64,000 bases of DNA from Anabaena sp051781005 (GCF_051781005.1 NZ_JBPWOA010000037.1:1-64000), one strand, 5' to 3'. Shown: positions 1-8,750, numbered from the stretch's first letter. Numbers and translations are program-made. The notes: generated by a model from the letters alone, not told the origin.

Positions 1-24
1 GCATATAGACAAAATAGCACGTAG

Positions 25-52
25 GGGTTTAGCATTGCTAAACCCTTTTATT
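25..52 (+). terminator. Hairpin with T-rich tail, terminator-like, upstream of the NB-ARC gene
   Basis: A perfect 9-bp stem (GGGTTTAGC at 25-33, GCTAAACCC at 37-45) closes a 3-nt ATT loop and is followed by TTTTATTTAT. This is the form of an intrinsic terminator for a gene lying left of the window. The core GTAGGGGTTTAGCATTGCTA also resembles dispersed repeats of Nostoc-type genomes, so it could be a repeat copy rather than a dedicated terminator. Confidence 0.55.
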
Positions 53-90
53 TATCAATTATTTGAACACTTTTTAATTGTAATTCTCCT

Positions 91-2616
91 ATGAACCCCA
101 ACAATATCAACAAACAAATAAACATCACACAAGTCGGCGAAGGTAATGTTCAAAATAACATCTTTTCCTCTCTTCCACCACAACTAGAAACAAACCCTTT
201 CACACCACCCCAACCCCGTGAGGGTGGACTGTTTGGACGCGAAGAGGAATTAGCAGAACTCCATAAATTATTGCAAAGTGGTAAAAACGTTTGTGTTGTT
301 TCTGGTATGGGTGGAGTTGGTAAAACTGGACTGGTGCGAGAATATGCAAATCTCACAGAATGCACATCATTTTTTACTGGTGGAGTCTATTATATTGATG
401 CCAGAGATAGACAAAATATGGCTGCGGAAATTATCGCATTGACTGAATGGAAATTTAAAGCCCCTTTACCAGCCAATTTATCTACTCAACAACAGGTAAA
501 CGCTTGTTGGCAAGCATGGAAAGGGCAAACAGAAAATGTATTATTGATTCTTGATGATGTATCTGGGTTAGCTGATAATATCAAAACCTATTTACCACCA
601 AAAGATTTAGTTTCTATGCGGTTGTTGATGACTTCGCGGGAAACACCAGATAAACGCATTGCCGAAAAATTAGAATTACAAGTATTATCAGAAGATGCAG
701 CAGTAGAATTATTAGCTTCAATTATTGGACAATCACGAATTAATCAAGAACCAGAACAGGCTAAACTACTTTGTTATGAGTTGGGATATTTGCCTTTAGC
801 TTTAGAATTGGTGGCATATTATTTAGATGATGAAGACTATCAGGATTTATCACTGTTAAAAATGCGTGGTAAGTTACAAGAAAAAGTCAAACATCCTTCA
901 TTGTCACCAGAACAAGTACCAGGAGGAATAGAAGCACAAAGAGGTTTGCAAGCTGCATTTGATTTAAGTTGGGATGAATTGAAACCAGAAGCTAAACATC
1001 TCGCTTGTGTATTGGGTGCTTTTGCAGCTTCTCCTATTCATTGGGGTTTTGTGACAGCAATTTATCAACAGTTGCAAGGTGAATCATTTAGTGAGGATAA
1101 TTTAAAAGACCGTTGGTTAAAATCTCTTCGTAAGCTGCATTTGGTGATCCCTGTTGGAGAAAATATTTATAATTTACATTTACTTATTCACGACTATTTT
1201 AGTGAACATCTCAAACAGCATTCTGACTATGACCAAATCAAACAAGTATATTGTGATGTGTTTGTTGATGTTGCCAGTAATGTTAATCAATCAAGCAATT
1301 TAGAAACATTCAATCTAATTGAACCACATCTAAAAAATATGATTGCTTGGTCTGCAAATAATGGAAATATTGAATTTGCTTACAGTTTAAATGGTTTGGC
1401 GTTATTGTATCAATCACAAGGACGATACAATGATGCTGAACCTCTTTATTTGCAATCTTTAGATATCAGAAAATGCCAATTAGGTACTGATCATCTCGAT
1501 GTTGCTTCCAGTTTTAACAATTTAGCATTGTTATACAATTATCAAGGACGATATAGTAAAGCAAAGCCTCTTTTTATCCAATCTTTAGAAATATATAAGT
1601 ATCAACTAGATGCAGATCATCCTAATGTTGCAACCAGTCTTAATAATTTAGCCGGATTATATTTTTATCAAAAACAGTATAGTGAAGCAGAACCTCTTTT
1701 TCTACAATCTTTAGAAATCAGAAAATACAAATTAGGTAATAATCATCCTGATGTTGCAACCAGTCTTAATAATTTAGCATTATTGTATGAATCTCAAAAA
1801 CGATATAATGAGGCTGAACCTCTTTATTTACAATCTTTAGAAATCTATAAAAACCAACTAGACCCAGAATATCTTAATATCGCATCTACTCTTAATAATT
1901 TAGCAGCACTATACCAATCTCAAAAAAGATATAGTGAAGCAGAACCTCTTTATTTACGATCTTTAGAAATCAGAAAATTCCAATTAGGTGATGACCATCC
2001 TGATGTTGCAATCAGTCTTAACAATTTAGGAGGATTATACAAAAATCAAGGACGACACGGTGAGATAGAACCTCTCGTTCTTCAATCTTTAGAAGTCTTA
2101 AAATACAAACTCGGTGCAGAACATCCTTGTGTAGTGATCAGTCTCAATAATTTGGCAGGACTGTATAAATCTCAAAAACGATATAATGAAGCTGAACCTC
2201 TTTATTTGCAATCTTTAGAAATCAGAAAACGCCAATTAGGTGCTGATCATCCCGATGTTGTTTCCAGTATCAATAATTTGGTATTTTTGTATGAAGCGCA
2301 AGGTAAATACTTAGAAGCTGAAAATTTAGTTCAACAAATATTAGCAATATATCAAAAAAAATTAGGTCATCAGCATCCTAATACCCAAAACGCAGAACTT
2401 ACAGTAAAAGGCTTACATATACAGAATTTTCTGCATTGCAATACGGAAACATTGGGTTATATTCTCCAAACACTTGCACAACAAGCAAACCTTCCTGTAC
2501 TTAATAATGAAACAGCATTAACTTTGCTGGAAATGATGGAAAGTAATCCTGAGTTATTGTCATCTATTCGAGAGTATTTGCAACAGCAAACAGAAGCATC
2601 TGATGATGATACGTAA
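91..2616 (+). CDS. NB-ARC / TPR STAND-type ATPase
   Basis: A STAND-class signalling NTPase of 841 aa. The N-terminal ~40 residues form a short polar segment without a recognisable effector. An NB-ARC module follows, with Walker A GMGGVGKT at 72-79, Walker B LLILDDV at 151-157, an LLMTSR sensor at 178-183, a GLPL-like LGYLPLALEL at 231-240 and an MHD-like LIHDYF at 365-370. About eight kinesin-light-chain-type TPRs of 42 aa then run from ~430 to ~767, each with a Y-x-EAEPLYLQSLEI..HP.V..SLNNLA pattern. In known family members the TPRs are the ligand-sensing end and nucleotide-driven oligomerisation is the output. A role in signalling or phage defence is inference only. It stands alone, and no upstream partner gene is visible. 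The internal TPR repeats are also evident at DNA level (126-bp period). Confidence 0.88.
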   Translation: MNPNNINKQINITQVGEGNVQNNIFSSLPPQLETNPFTPPQPREGGLFGREEELAELHKLLQSGKNVCVVSGMGGVGKTGLVREYANLTECTSFFTGGVYYIDARDRQNMAAEIIALTEWKFKAPLPANLSTQQQVNACWQAWKGQTENVLLILDDVSGLADNIKTYLPPKDLVSMRLLMTSRETPDKRIAEKLELQVLSEDAAVELLASIIGQSRINQEPEQAKLLCYELGYLPLALELVAYYLDDEDYQDLSLLKMRGKLQEKVKHPSLSPEQVPGGIEAQRGLQAAFDLSWDELKPEAKHLACVLGAFAASPIHWGFVTAIYQQLQGESFSEDNLKDRWLKSLRKLHLVIPVGENIYNLHLLIHDYFSEHLKQHSDYDQIKQVYCDVFVDVASNVNQSSNLETFNLIEPHLKNMIAWSANNGNIEFAYSLNGLALLYQSQGRYNDAEPLYLQSLDIRKCQLGTDHLDVASSFNNLALLYNYQGRYSKAKPLFIQSLEIYKYQLDADHPNVATSLNNLAGLYFYQKQYSEAEPLFLQSLEIRKYKLGNNHPDVATSLNNLALLYESQKRYNEAEPLYLQSLEIYKNQLDPEYLNIASTLNNLAALYQSQKRYSEAEPLYLRSLEIRKFQLGDDHPDVAISLNNLGGLYKNQGRHGEIEPLVLQSLEVLKYKLGAEHPCVVISLNNLAGLYKSQKRYNEAEPLYLQSLEIRKRQLGADHPDVVSSINNLVFLYEAQGKYLEAENLVQQILAIYQKKLGHQHPNTQNAELTVKGLHIQNFLHCNTETLGYILQTLAQQANLPVLNNETALTLLEMMESNPELLSSIREYLQQQTEASDDDT

Positions 2617-2626
2617 TAATAAAATG

Positions 2627-2666
2627 GTCTGAATCAGGATGTCCAGGATTTAAGGATTTACAGGAT
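2627..2666 (+). repeat. Left arm of a 37-bp imperfect inverted repeat (dispersed GGATTTACAGGAT-type element)
   Basis: This arm, starting GTCTGAATCAGGATGTCCAG, sits just after the NB-ARC stop. It recurs inverted at 3062-3098 with 33 of 37 positions identical. The two arms flank ~400 bp of non-coding DNA. This looks like a dispersed intergenic repeat family rather than an insertion sequence, because no transposase lies between. Confidence 0.7.
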
Positions 2667-2903
2667 TATAAGTGTCAAAATACTTGATAAATTACTCAAA
2701 TCCTGAACAATATCATACTTGAGTTAAATAAATACAGTGCGATTTTGTGGGAAATTCTCACTAAACTAAGTATGTATAATTTACGTAAAATTCATAGTTA
2801 ACTTACCAAAAACCATTAAGAACAACTACTAAAACCATAAATAGAAACCTGTTTAGATAGAAAATGACACAATACTGTTTGGTTAAGGATTTTTGTAGAA
2901 AGT

Positions 2904-2937
2904 GAAACCCAACAAATGTCTGTAAATGTTGGGTTTC
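2904..2937. repeat. 11-bp-stem hairpin, AACCCAAC-type dispersed repeat
   Basis: GAAACCCAACA at 2904-2914 pairs perfectly with TGTTGGGTTTC at 2927-2937 across a 12-nt loop. The following CGTCCCTCAACCCAACCTAC is a pattern often scattered through cyanobacterial intergenic DNA. It lies in the 501-bp gap between the NB-ARC gene and the Uma2 gene, which shows no coding potential. Confidence 0.65.
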
Positions 2938-3061
2938 GTCCCTCAACCCAACCTACTCAATTTCATGGTTTTGAGTTTAACCGACAAGTATTGGAAAATG
3001 ACACGGTGATTAAAGTGAAATCCATAAATCATCCACAATAATCACTCTTGTATCTATCATT

Positions 3062-3098
3062 CTGTAAATCCTATCATCCTGGATATCCTGATTCAGAC
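3062..3098 (-). repeat. Right arm of the 37-bp imperfect inverted repeat
   Basis: The reverse complement reads GTCTGAATCAGGATATCCAG and onward, matching the arm at 2627 with four mismatches. It ends 20 bp before the stop codon of the Uma2-family gene on the minus strand. Confidence 0.7.
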
Positions 3099-3117
3099 AA
3101 TTAGATGCTTTGCCAAA

Positions 3118-3693
3118 TTAAGAGGGAGATTCAAAACTTACATCTTCATATACATCATTTATAGAACATTGAAAATCTACACTTGCTAAATGTAAATTTT
3201 CCTCCTTTCCATAACTATAAAATAACCATTGACCTTCTGAATTACGACGGAAAATTTCTACATTGATTTTATTTTGACTGACTAACACATATTCTTGAAG
3301 TGAATCTAAATTACGATAGTCAGCAAACTTATCACCTCTATCAAAAGCTTCTGTAGTAGGAGATAAAACTTCGATAATTAAACAGGGATAACGTAAAAAG
3401 TTATTAAAGGCTTTATCTCTTGGATCACAACTAACAATTACATCAGGATAATAATAAATATCCATTTTTTCAATATGCGCTTTTGTGTCGGAAATATAAG
3501 CTTGACATCCACTTCCTCGCAGATGATTTCTTAACATAGCAAACACATTGCCACTAATAACTACATGAGTATTACTAGCACCTGCTATTGCATAAACTTG
3601 TCCCTGTCTGTATTCATGTTTGATAGGGCTGGTTTCTTCCCCTTGGAGATATTCTGCGGGGGAAATATAGTTATAACTGAGATTTGCAATCAT
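3118..3693 (-). CDS. Uma2 family protein (putative PD-(D/E)XK restriction endonuclease-like)
   Basis: A 191-aa member of the Uma2/DUF820 family, which is greatly expanded in cyanobacteria and has a PD-(D/E)XK nuclease fold. Visible family features are an N-terminal SPAEYLQGEE...HEYRQGQVYAIAGAS, the central YYYPDVIVSCDP (metal-binding Asp), PCLIIEVLSPTT (the E-x-L-SPTT motif) and FADYRNLDSLQEYVLV. I chose the ATG at 3693 because GAGGGT lies ~8 bp upstream and family members begin near MIANLSYNYISPAEYL. An upstream in-frame start at 3771 would add 26 non-family residues. The biological role of these proteins is not established; some are linked to mobile DNA. It is probably a single-gene unit. 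Confidence 0.85.
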   Translation of the reverse strand: MIANLSYNYISPAEYLQGEETSPIKHEYRQGQVYAIAGASNTHVVISGNVFAMLRNHLRGSGCQAYISDTKAHIEKMDIYYYPDVIVSCDPRDKAFNNFLRYPCLIIEVLSPTTEAFDRGDKFADYRNLDSLQEYVLVSQNKINVEIFRRNSEGQWLFYSYGKEENLHLASVDFQCSINDVYEDVSFESPS

Positions 3694-3801
3694 AAAAAAT
3701 ACCCTCGGTAAATATATTAGATATCTGGTGGAAAGGGATGTAGAGATATTAATTATCCTATCCACCCCCACAAGTTATATAAACTAAAAACGGGTTAAAA
3801 G

Positions 3802-3868
3802 TGTCATTCTGAACGGAGTGAAGAATCTCCGAGATACTTCGCTGCACTACGTTACGCTCAGTATGACA
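3802..3868. repeat. 67-bp palindromic-end interspersed repeat
   Basis: The element opens TGTCATTCTGAACGGAGTGA and closes CTCAGTATGACA. Its ends form an 11-bp terminal inverted repeat with one mismatch (TGTCATnCTGA). It contains AAGAATCTC and CTACGTTACGCTCAG, typical of a short non-coding repeat seen in many bacteria. It lies between the start of the Uma2 gene and the stop of clpB and may serve as a transcript-end structure for clpB. Confidence 0.6.
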
Positions 3869-3901
3869 TAAGTTCATGTTTTACACTTTTGCAGTATAAA
3901 C

Positions 3902-6586
3902 TTACACTTCAGAAGATGCTTCTATTAACTTCACAGTCTTTTTCCCCACTGTTACCTTAACTGACTGTTTTTTAGCGAATGTCAGACCATGTTCACCCTT
4001 ATCAATGATGATTGTGTCACCAGAAATAAAGGTATTTTCTAATAACTTAGTCGCCAGAGGATTTTCTACTTCACGCTGAATTGACCTTTTTAACGGACGT
4101 GCGCCATAAACTGGATCATAACCTGCTTCTACTAAGTGGTCACAAGCCGCTTGGGAGATTTCAAAGGAGATTTTTTGCTCTTTGAGCAGGTTTTCCACCC
4201 GTTTGAGTTGAATACGGATAATATGCCGCATTTCTGAACGGTTGAGGGTGTGGAAGAGTATCAAGTCATCAACGCGGTTCAGGAATTCGGGACGGAAGTG
4301 ACTTCTTAAACCTTCCATAACTCGGTTTCGCATCATATCATATTTGCTATCATCACCAGCGACATCGAGAATATGTTCACTACCGATGTTGCTAGTCATG
4401 ACTATGACGGTATTGCGAAAATCTACAGCGCGTCCTTGGGAATCAGTAACTCTACCATCATCTAATACTTGCAGCAAAATATTAAATACATCTGGATGGG
4501 CTTTTTCAACTTCATCCAAAAGCACTACAGAATAGGGATGGCGGCGAATTGCTTCGGAAAGTTGTCCACCTTCTTCGTAGCCAATATAACCAGGAGGCGC
4601 ACCCACGAGGCGAGAAACCGAGTGTTTTTCCATATACTCGGACATATCTAACCGGACTAAAGCATCATCAGAATCAAAAAGAAATTGAGCTAAAGCACGG
4701 GCGAGTTCGGTTTTACCTACTCCAGTTGGACCCATAAACAGAAATGAACCAATGGGGCGAGAGGGGTCTTTCATCCCTGCACGGGCGCGACGAATAGCCG
4801 CAGAGACGGCGGAAACGGCTTCTTCTTGACCGATGACCCGTTCATGTAAATGGCTTTCGAGTTTGAGTAATTTTTGCCGTTCTGATTCCAAAAGACGATT
4901 AACGGGTATTCCTGTCCATTTGGCGACGATTTCAGCAATATCGGCTTCTGTGACTTGTTCTCGCAGCAGGGTTGAACCTTGATTTTGAATTTCTAACAGT
5001 TGTGCTTCTTTAACTTCGCGATCGCGCTGCACTCCCTCCAATTTGCCATACTTAAGTTGAGCAGCTTTATTCAAATCATAATCTCGTTCTGCTTGTTCAA
5101 TTTGCACCCGCAAGGCATCTTCTTCTTTCTTTAAAACGCTAATAGCTTCTAATAACTGCTTTTCACCTTGCCATTGCTCATTAAATTTTTGCTGTTTTAC
5201 AGTTAAAATGCTGATTTCTTGCTCAATTCCCTCTAAACGCTCTCTAGTGGGGGAATTAGCTTTTTCTTCTCCAGATAATGACAGCTTTTCCATTTCTAGC
5301 TGCATTATACGTCTGTCAATGGTTTCTAATTCCGCTGGTTTGGAGGTAATCTCCATTTTCAATTTCGCTGCGGCTTCGTCTACTAAGTCAATAGCTTTAT
5401 CGGGTAGAAACCTGTCAGCAATGTAACGCGCTGATAAAGTTGCGGCAGCTACTAAAGCGGAGTCAGAAATTTTCACATTATGATGCACTTCATAACGTTC
5501 TTTTAAACCCCGCAAAATCGAAATTGTATTTTCTACGCTTGGTTGGTCTACATATACTTGTTGAAAACGGCGTTCAAGTGCAGCATCTTTTTCTATGTGT
5601 TTGCGATATTCATCTAAAGTTGTCGCACCAATACACCGCAATTCACCCCGCGCTAACATGGGTTTTAGCAAATTACCAGCATCCATTGAGCCTTGTTGGT
5701 TAGCACCAGCACCAACAACGGTATGAAGTTCGTCAATGAAGAGAACAATTTGCCCGTTAGATTCAATAACTTCACGGAGGACATTTTTTAAACGGTCTTC
5801 AAACTCACCTCGGTATTTTGCGCCAGCGATTAAACTACCGATGTCTAAAGATATCAATTGACGATTCTTCAAAGATTCGGGAACGTCGCCGTTGACCATT
5901 CTTTGAGCTAAAGCTTCTGCGATCGCAGTTTTACCAACGCCAGGTTCACCAATCAAAACAGGGTTATTTTTACTACGACGCGATAAAACCTGAATTACCC
6001 GGCGAATTTCATCATCTCGGCCAATCACAGGATCTAATTTTCCCGCTTTTGCCCGTTCTGTCAAATCTATTCCAAATCGTTTTAATGCTTCGTAAGGTGC
6101 ATCTGTAGATTCTGGTTCTCCCACCTTTTGAGTCACCTTTTGGGTAGTGCGAACAGTTTTGACAGCAGCTTCTAACTTAGCTATATCTACATTTAAGCCT
6201 TTAAATATTTTTCTGCCAATGCGATCGTCTTCAGCTAAAGCCAGGAGTATATGTCCCTCCCCAATTTCCTCTTCTCTCATTCTCGCTCGAATTACTTCAG
6301 CGCGATCAAGTAGCAAATCTAAATTGCGTCCTAAGTAAAGCTGATCACTTTTACCAACTTTCGGCTGACGTTGGGTATAAGCTTCTAACTGCTGTTTTAA
6401 ACGGTTAGAATCAACATCTCCACGGGCTAAAATACCTATAGCTAAACTTGTAGGTTCTTCTAAAAGAGCAATAATTAAATGTTCGACTTCTAATTGCTGT
6501 TGTTGATAAGCACGGACTATATCCTGAGATTTAGTAATCGCTTCCCAGGCCGTATCAGTAAATTTATTAGGATCTGTAGGCTGCAT
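3902..6586 (-). CDS. clpB: ATP-dependent disaggregase ClpB
   Basis: An 894-aa Hsp100 chaperone that threads aggregated proteins through a hexameric pore together with DnaK. All ClpB modules are present: a double Clp-N domain (1-150), NBD1 with Walker A GEPGVGKT (213-220), Walker B VLFIDE (281-286) and pore loop YRGEFE (259-263), a long coiled-coil M domain (~410-540) that separates ClpB from ClpA/ClpC, and NBD2 with Walker A GPTGVGKT (619-626), Walker B VVLLDE and pore loop GYIGYEEGG. There is no IGF/L loop for ClpP, as expected. Length is normal. Cyanobacteria often carry two ClpB paralogues, and I cannot tell which this is. No CIRCE operator (TTAGCACTC..GAGTGCTAA) is visible upstream. Confidence 0.97.
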   Translation of the reverse strand: MQPTDPNKFTDTAWEAITKSQDIVRAYQQQQLEVEHLIIALLEEPTSLAIGILARGDVDSNRLKQQLEAYTQRQPKVGKSDQLYLGRNLDLLLDRAEVIRARMREEEIGEGHILLALAEDDRIGRKIFKGLNVDIAKLEAAVKTVRTTQKVTQKVGEPESTDAPYEALKRFGIDLTERAKAGKLDPVIGRDDEIRRVIQVLSRRSKNNPVLIGEPGVGKTAIAEALAQRMVNGDVPESLKNRQLISLDIGSLIAGAKYRGEFEDRLKNVLREVIESNGQIVLFIDELHTVVGAGANQQGSMDAGNLLKPMLARGELRCIGATTLDEYRKHIEKDAALERRFQQVYVDQPSVENTISILRGLKERYEVHHNVKISDSALVAAATLSARYIADRFLPDKAIDLVDEAAAKLKMEITSKPAELETIDRRIMQLEMEKLSLSGEEKANSPTRERLEGIEQEISILTVKQQKFNEQWQGEKQLLEAISVLKKEEDALRVQIEQAERDYDLNKAAQLKYGKLEGVQRDREVKEAQLLEIQNQGSTLLREQVTEADIAEIVAKWTGIPVNRLLESERQKLLKLESHLHERVIGQEEAVSAVSAAIRRARAGMKDPSRPIGSFLFMGPTGVGKTELARALAQFLFDSDDALVRLDMSEYMEKHSVSRLVGAPPGYIGYEEGGQLSEAIRRHPYSVVLLDEVEKAHPDVFNILLQVLDDGRVTDSQGRAVDFRNTVIVMTSNIGSEHILDVAGDDSKYDMMRNRVMEGLRSHFRPEFLNRVDDLILFHTLNRSEMRHIIRIQLKRVENLLKEQKISFEISQAACDHLVEAGYDPVYGARPLKRSIQREVENPLATKLLENTFISGDTIIIDKGEHGLTFAKKQSVKVTVGKKTVKLIEASSEV

Positions 6587-6900
6587 CTGTAGAATTTTGG
6601 ATTTTAGTTGAGAAATTGGGGAATGGGGAAATTTTAAGTATATAGACTAGCAAGACCTTTCGCTGTGCATACAAACAGGGAAACAGCCGAAAATTTAGTG
6701 TTGCTTCATACTACATATCTAGTCTTTTCCTAGTATCCCACTCCACCCAAATAACGATCCAAACATAATTAGCGTATATCCGCTTATATCTTCGGTGGCA
6801 ATTTGAGATTGGTAATTTAGTAATCCCCTCTTTCCTAATTTAGCTGAAGCCTGAGTAAATTGGACTTTTTGTGCTTTACCTAAATTTTTTGGTGAACAAA
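6587..6900. other. Intergenic region between clpB and gloA, no gene seen
   Basis: This 314-bp AT-rich region is upstream of clpB and downstream of gloA, both on the minus strand. I see no ORF with coding character, no strong hairpin and no CIRCE-like operator. It presumably holds the clpB promoter. Confidence 0.5.
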
Positions 6901-7335
6901 CTACTGTTTCACCAGCTGGTTTTCTGATTCTGCTTTTTCAGTAGTTCCGTGAGTAGCCAATTGAATTAACTCAACTTTATACCCATCTGGATCTTCCACA
7001 AAAGCAATGACAGTAGAACCATGTTTCATAGGCCCTGGTTCCCGGACTACCTTACCACCACGATTTTTAATTTCCTCACAGGTAGCGTAAATATCATCTA
7101 CTCCCAAAGCAATATGACCGTAAGCATTACCCAATTCGTACTTTTCCACGCCCCAGTTATAAGTTAATTCTAGTACGCTATGGTCGCTTTCTTCACCATA
7201 GCCAACAAAAGCGAGGGTAAATTCTCCACCTGGATAATCTTTGCGTCGCAGTAATTTCATTCCTAGTAGTTCACAGTAAAATTTTAATGACTCTTCTAGG
7301 TTCCCGACTCGCAGCATTGTGTGTAGTAATCGCAT
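6901..7335 (-). CDS. gloA: Lactoylglutathione lyase (glyoxalase I)
   Basis: This enzyme isomerises the hemithioacetal of methylglyoxal and glutathione to S-D-lactoylglutathione in methylglyoxal detoxification. From the chosen ATG the protein is 144 aa and begins MRLLHTMLRVG like E. coli GloA. All four metal ligands fall at the expected positions: H5, E56, H74 and E122. FVEDPDGYKVELIQ is the family signature. The start at 7335 is preferred because AAAGG lies 7 bp upstream. The in-frame ATG at 7341 would leave that site only 1-2 bp away. The last ~18 residues are a charged tail. It appears monocistronic. Confidence 0.96.
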   Translation of the reverse strand: MRLLHTMLRVGNLEESLKFYCELLGMKLLRRKDYPGGEFTLAFVGYGEESDHSVLELTYNWGVEKYELGNAYGHIALGVDDIYATCEEIKNRGGKVVREPGPMKHGSTVIAFVEDPDGYKVELIQLATHGTTEKAESENQLVKQ

Positions 7336-7375
7336 ATTCATACCTTTGTTCAATTCTTATATTTTATCTCTCCTC

Positions 7376-7476
7376 AGCAATTTCTACAGAAACCGCGTCT
7401 AAACTCTGCTTTTAATTGCTCAATAGTTGGTAATTGTATTTGTAACTCTTTTGGAAGTGACCTAGTAATTGCGGCC
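7376..7476 (-). pseudogene. Possible short coding remnant
   Basis: Within the 428-bp gap between the toxin gene and gloA, the minus strand reads KAAITRSLPKELQIQLPTIE then QLKAEFRRGFCRNC and a stop. An ATG (about 7480) is out of frame by one base. The stretch looks amphipathic and protein-like but is only ~33 codons long. I do not recognise it. It may be the degraded end of a lost gene or chance. The rest of the gap (7480-7763) shows nothing else. Confidence 0.2.
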
Positions 7477-7763
7477 TTTCATTCAGCAATTTATTAACGC
7501 AAATATTCCCCAGTTTCTGTTTATTTTTTTTGAGTATGGTTTAATAGGAGGTTTTTAGTATTCTGGTATTTGTGAATAACACCAAACCACAGGAAAATTT
7601 GGCAATTACAGATGCACCAACAAATCCCATTGCTGCATTCATCCAAACCTAACCCAAAAACTTGCCAGCGAATAAAACAATCTTATTCAATACTGTGAAA
7701 ATATGGTGATTAGCACCCTGATTAAGCTCAATCATCCCAAGGTTAATCAGCACCGAATATTGA

Positions 7764-8120
7764 TTAATCTTCCTCCAAACTCGGTAAATCTAACGCAATC
7801 ACCAGAGCCTGTGCCAAATGCGCCATTACTACCTGAGAAAGTACACCTCGTAAACGCAAAAAGCGGGTTTTAGACAACACTCGCACCTGATCCGCCATTG
7901 CAATTGAGTCTTTCCTCAATCCGCCATCAGGTGCTAAAATTAAAACTTGAGTAGGGTACACCCTCTTACCGTCTTGATAAGTGGTACAGGGTACTGCTAA
8001 AACCACTGGGCTAGATAGATTAATCACGTCACGACTGACTATAATTACGGGACGAGTTCCTCCCTGTTCTGAACCTTCTGTCATTTCTAGACGCGCATCA
8101 TACACTTCACCCCTTCTCAT
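7764..8120 (-). CDS. MazF/PemK-type toxin (endoribonuclease)
   Basis: A 118-aa type II toxin of the MazF/PemK (CcdB-fold) family, members of which cleave mRNA at short motifs. It has the N-terminal MRRGEVYDA, GGTRPVIIVSRDVIN (substrate-loop Arg and Ser region), VLAVPCTT, and the late GLRKDSIAMADQVRVLSKTRF strand in which D-S-x-A is conserved. The ATG at 8120 is chosen because it starts exactly at the family motif and overlaps the antitoxin stop as ATGA. An upstream in-frame codon at 8153 would add 11 non-conserved residues. The 4-bp overlap implies translational coupling with the antitoxin. Confidence 0.88.
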   Translation of the reverse strand: MRRGEVYDARLEMTEGSEQGGTRPVIIVSRDVINLSSPVVLAVPCTTYQDGKRVYPTQVLILAPDGGLRKDSIAMADQVRVLSKTRFLRLRGVLSQVVMAHLAQALVIALDLPSLEED

Positions 8121-8392
8121 CTTGGAGATTCCCCTAGCTGCAACGCCTCCCACTGAGCCGGCGCAAATTCAGCCTCCATTTTTAATACTTCGGTCTGATA
8201 ATCTGGGTCTTTTGCCATTTCTGCCAAAGCAGCATCAATTTCGGCTCTTTTCTGTGCTGCTAATTCCCGCTTCAAAGCCTGCACCACAAAATCATTCCTA
8301 CTTTTGGCTTTTCCCTCTAGCACTGCTTTATCTGTAGCTTCTAGCAGTTCTTTCGGGATTGTTAACGTCGTGCGGATTGTTTCTGCTTTCAT
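8117..8392 (-). CDS. Ribbon-helix-helix antitoxin of the MazEF-like pair
   Basis: A 91-aa cognate antitoxin encoded directly upstream of the toxin and overlapping it by 4 bp. The N-terminal half, TIRTTLTIPKELLEATDKAV then AKSRNDFVVQALKREL, has the beta-strand/helix/helix pattern of a ribbon-helix-helix DNA-binding dimer. The acidic C-terminal half (AEMAKDPDYQTEVLKMEAEF) is the type of disordered segment that neutralises MazF. RHH antitoxins usually repress their own operon; a candidate inverted repeat lies at 8421-8452. Confidence 0.85.
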   Translation of the reverse strand: MKAETIRTTLTIPKELLEATDKAVLEGKAKSRNDFVVQALKRELAAQKRAEIDAALAEMAKDPDYQTEVLKMEAEFAPAQWEALQLGESPR

Positions 8393-8420
8393 GGCGCGTT
8401 CTAGACTGTGATGTCTGAAG

Positions 8421-8452
8421 TGATGCTTTATATGATATCGTTTTAAGCATCA
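8421..8452. promoter_or_regulatory. Inverted repeat upstream of the toxin-antitoxin operon (candidate operator)
   Basis: TGATGCTT at 8421-8428 is repeated inverted as AAGCATCA at 8445-8452, 29-60 bp before the antitoxin ATG. The 16-bp spacer holds TATGATAT/CATATAAA sequences suitable as a -10 region on the minus strand. An RHH antitoxin binding such a site would autoregulate the operon, which is inference from family behaviour. Confidence 0.4.
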
Positions 8453-8750
8453 ATTATTAGTAATAAATGATTAGTAATCAGTCATTGGTATAATAAAACA
8501 GTCAAATTTGCGACCTAAAGAACAGCAGTTAATTTGATCAGCAAAATTTCAACAAACAACTTGGTTTAATTCGGTTGTAAACTATTAGATATAATTGCTT
8601 AAACTAAAATGTAATCTGTGTAGTCTGTCAATTAAAAATATAACCAAACGCCTAAATTTACAGTAATTTCACTAGAAAATTTAGTGCTTTTATTACTTTG
8701 TACGAGATTATTTACTTCACCGCTACAAGGTTGAATTTACCAAGCAACTT
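8453..8750. other. AT-rich divergent intergenic region, no gene seen
   Basis: This region lies between the divergently transcribed toxin-antitoxin operon and the phosphorylase-kinase-like gene. It contains short TTAGTAAT/TGATTAGTAATCA repeats near 8453-8487 and otherwise no ORF or stable hairpin. It must hold the promoter of the gene at 8751. Confidence 0.4.

Noticed and set aside
1432..2390. A 126-bp periodic repeat array that might be taken for a tandem satellite or CRISPR
   Set aside because: The repeats are in frame and encode 42-aa TPR units. There are no unique spacers of CRISPR size.
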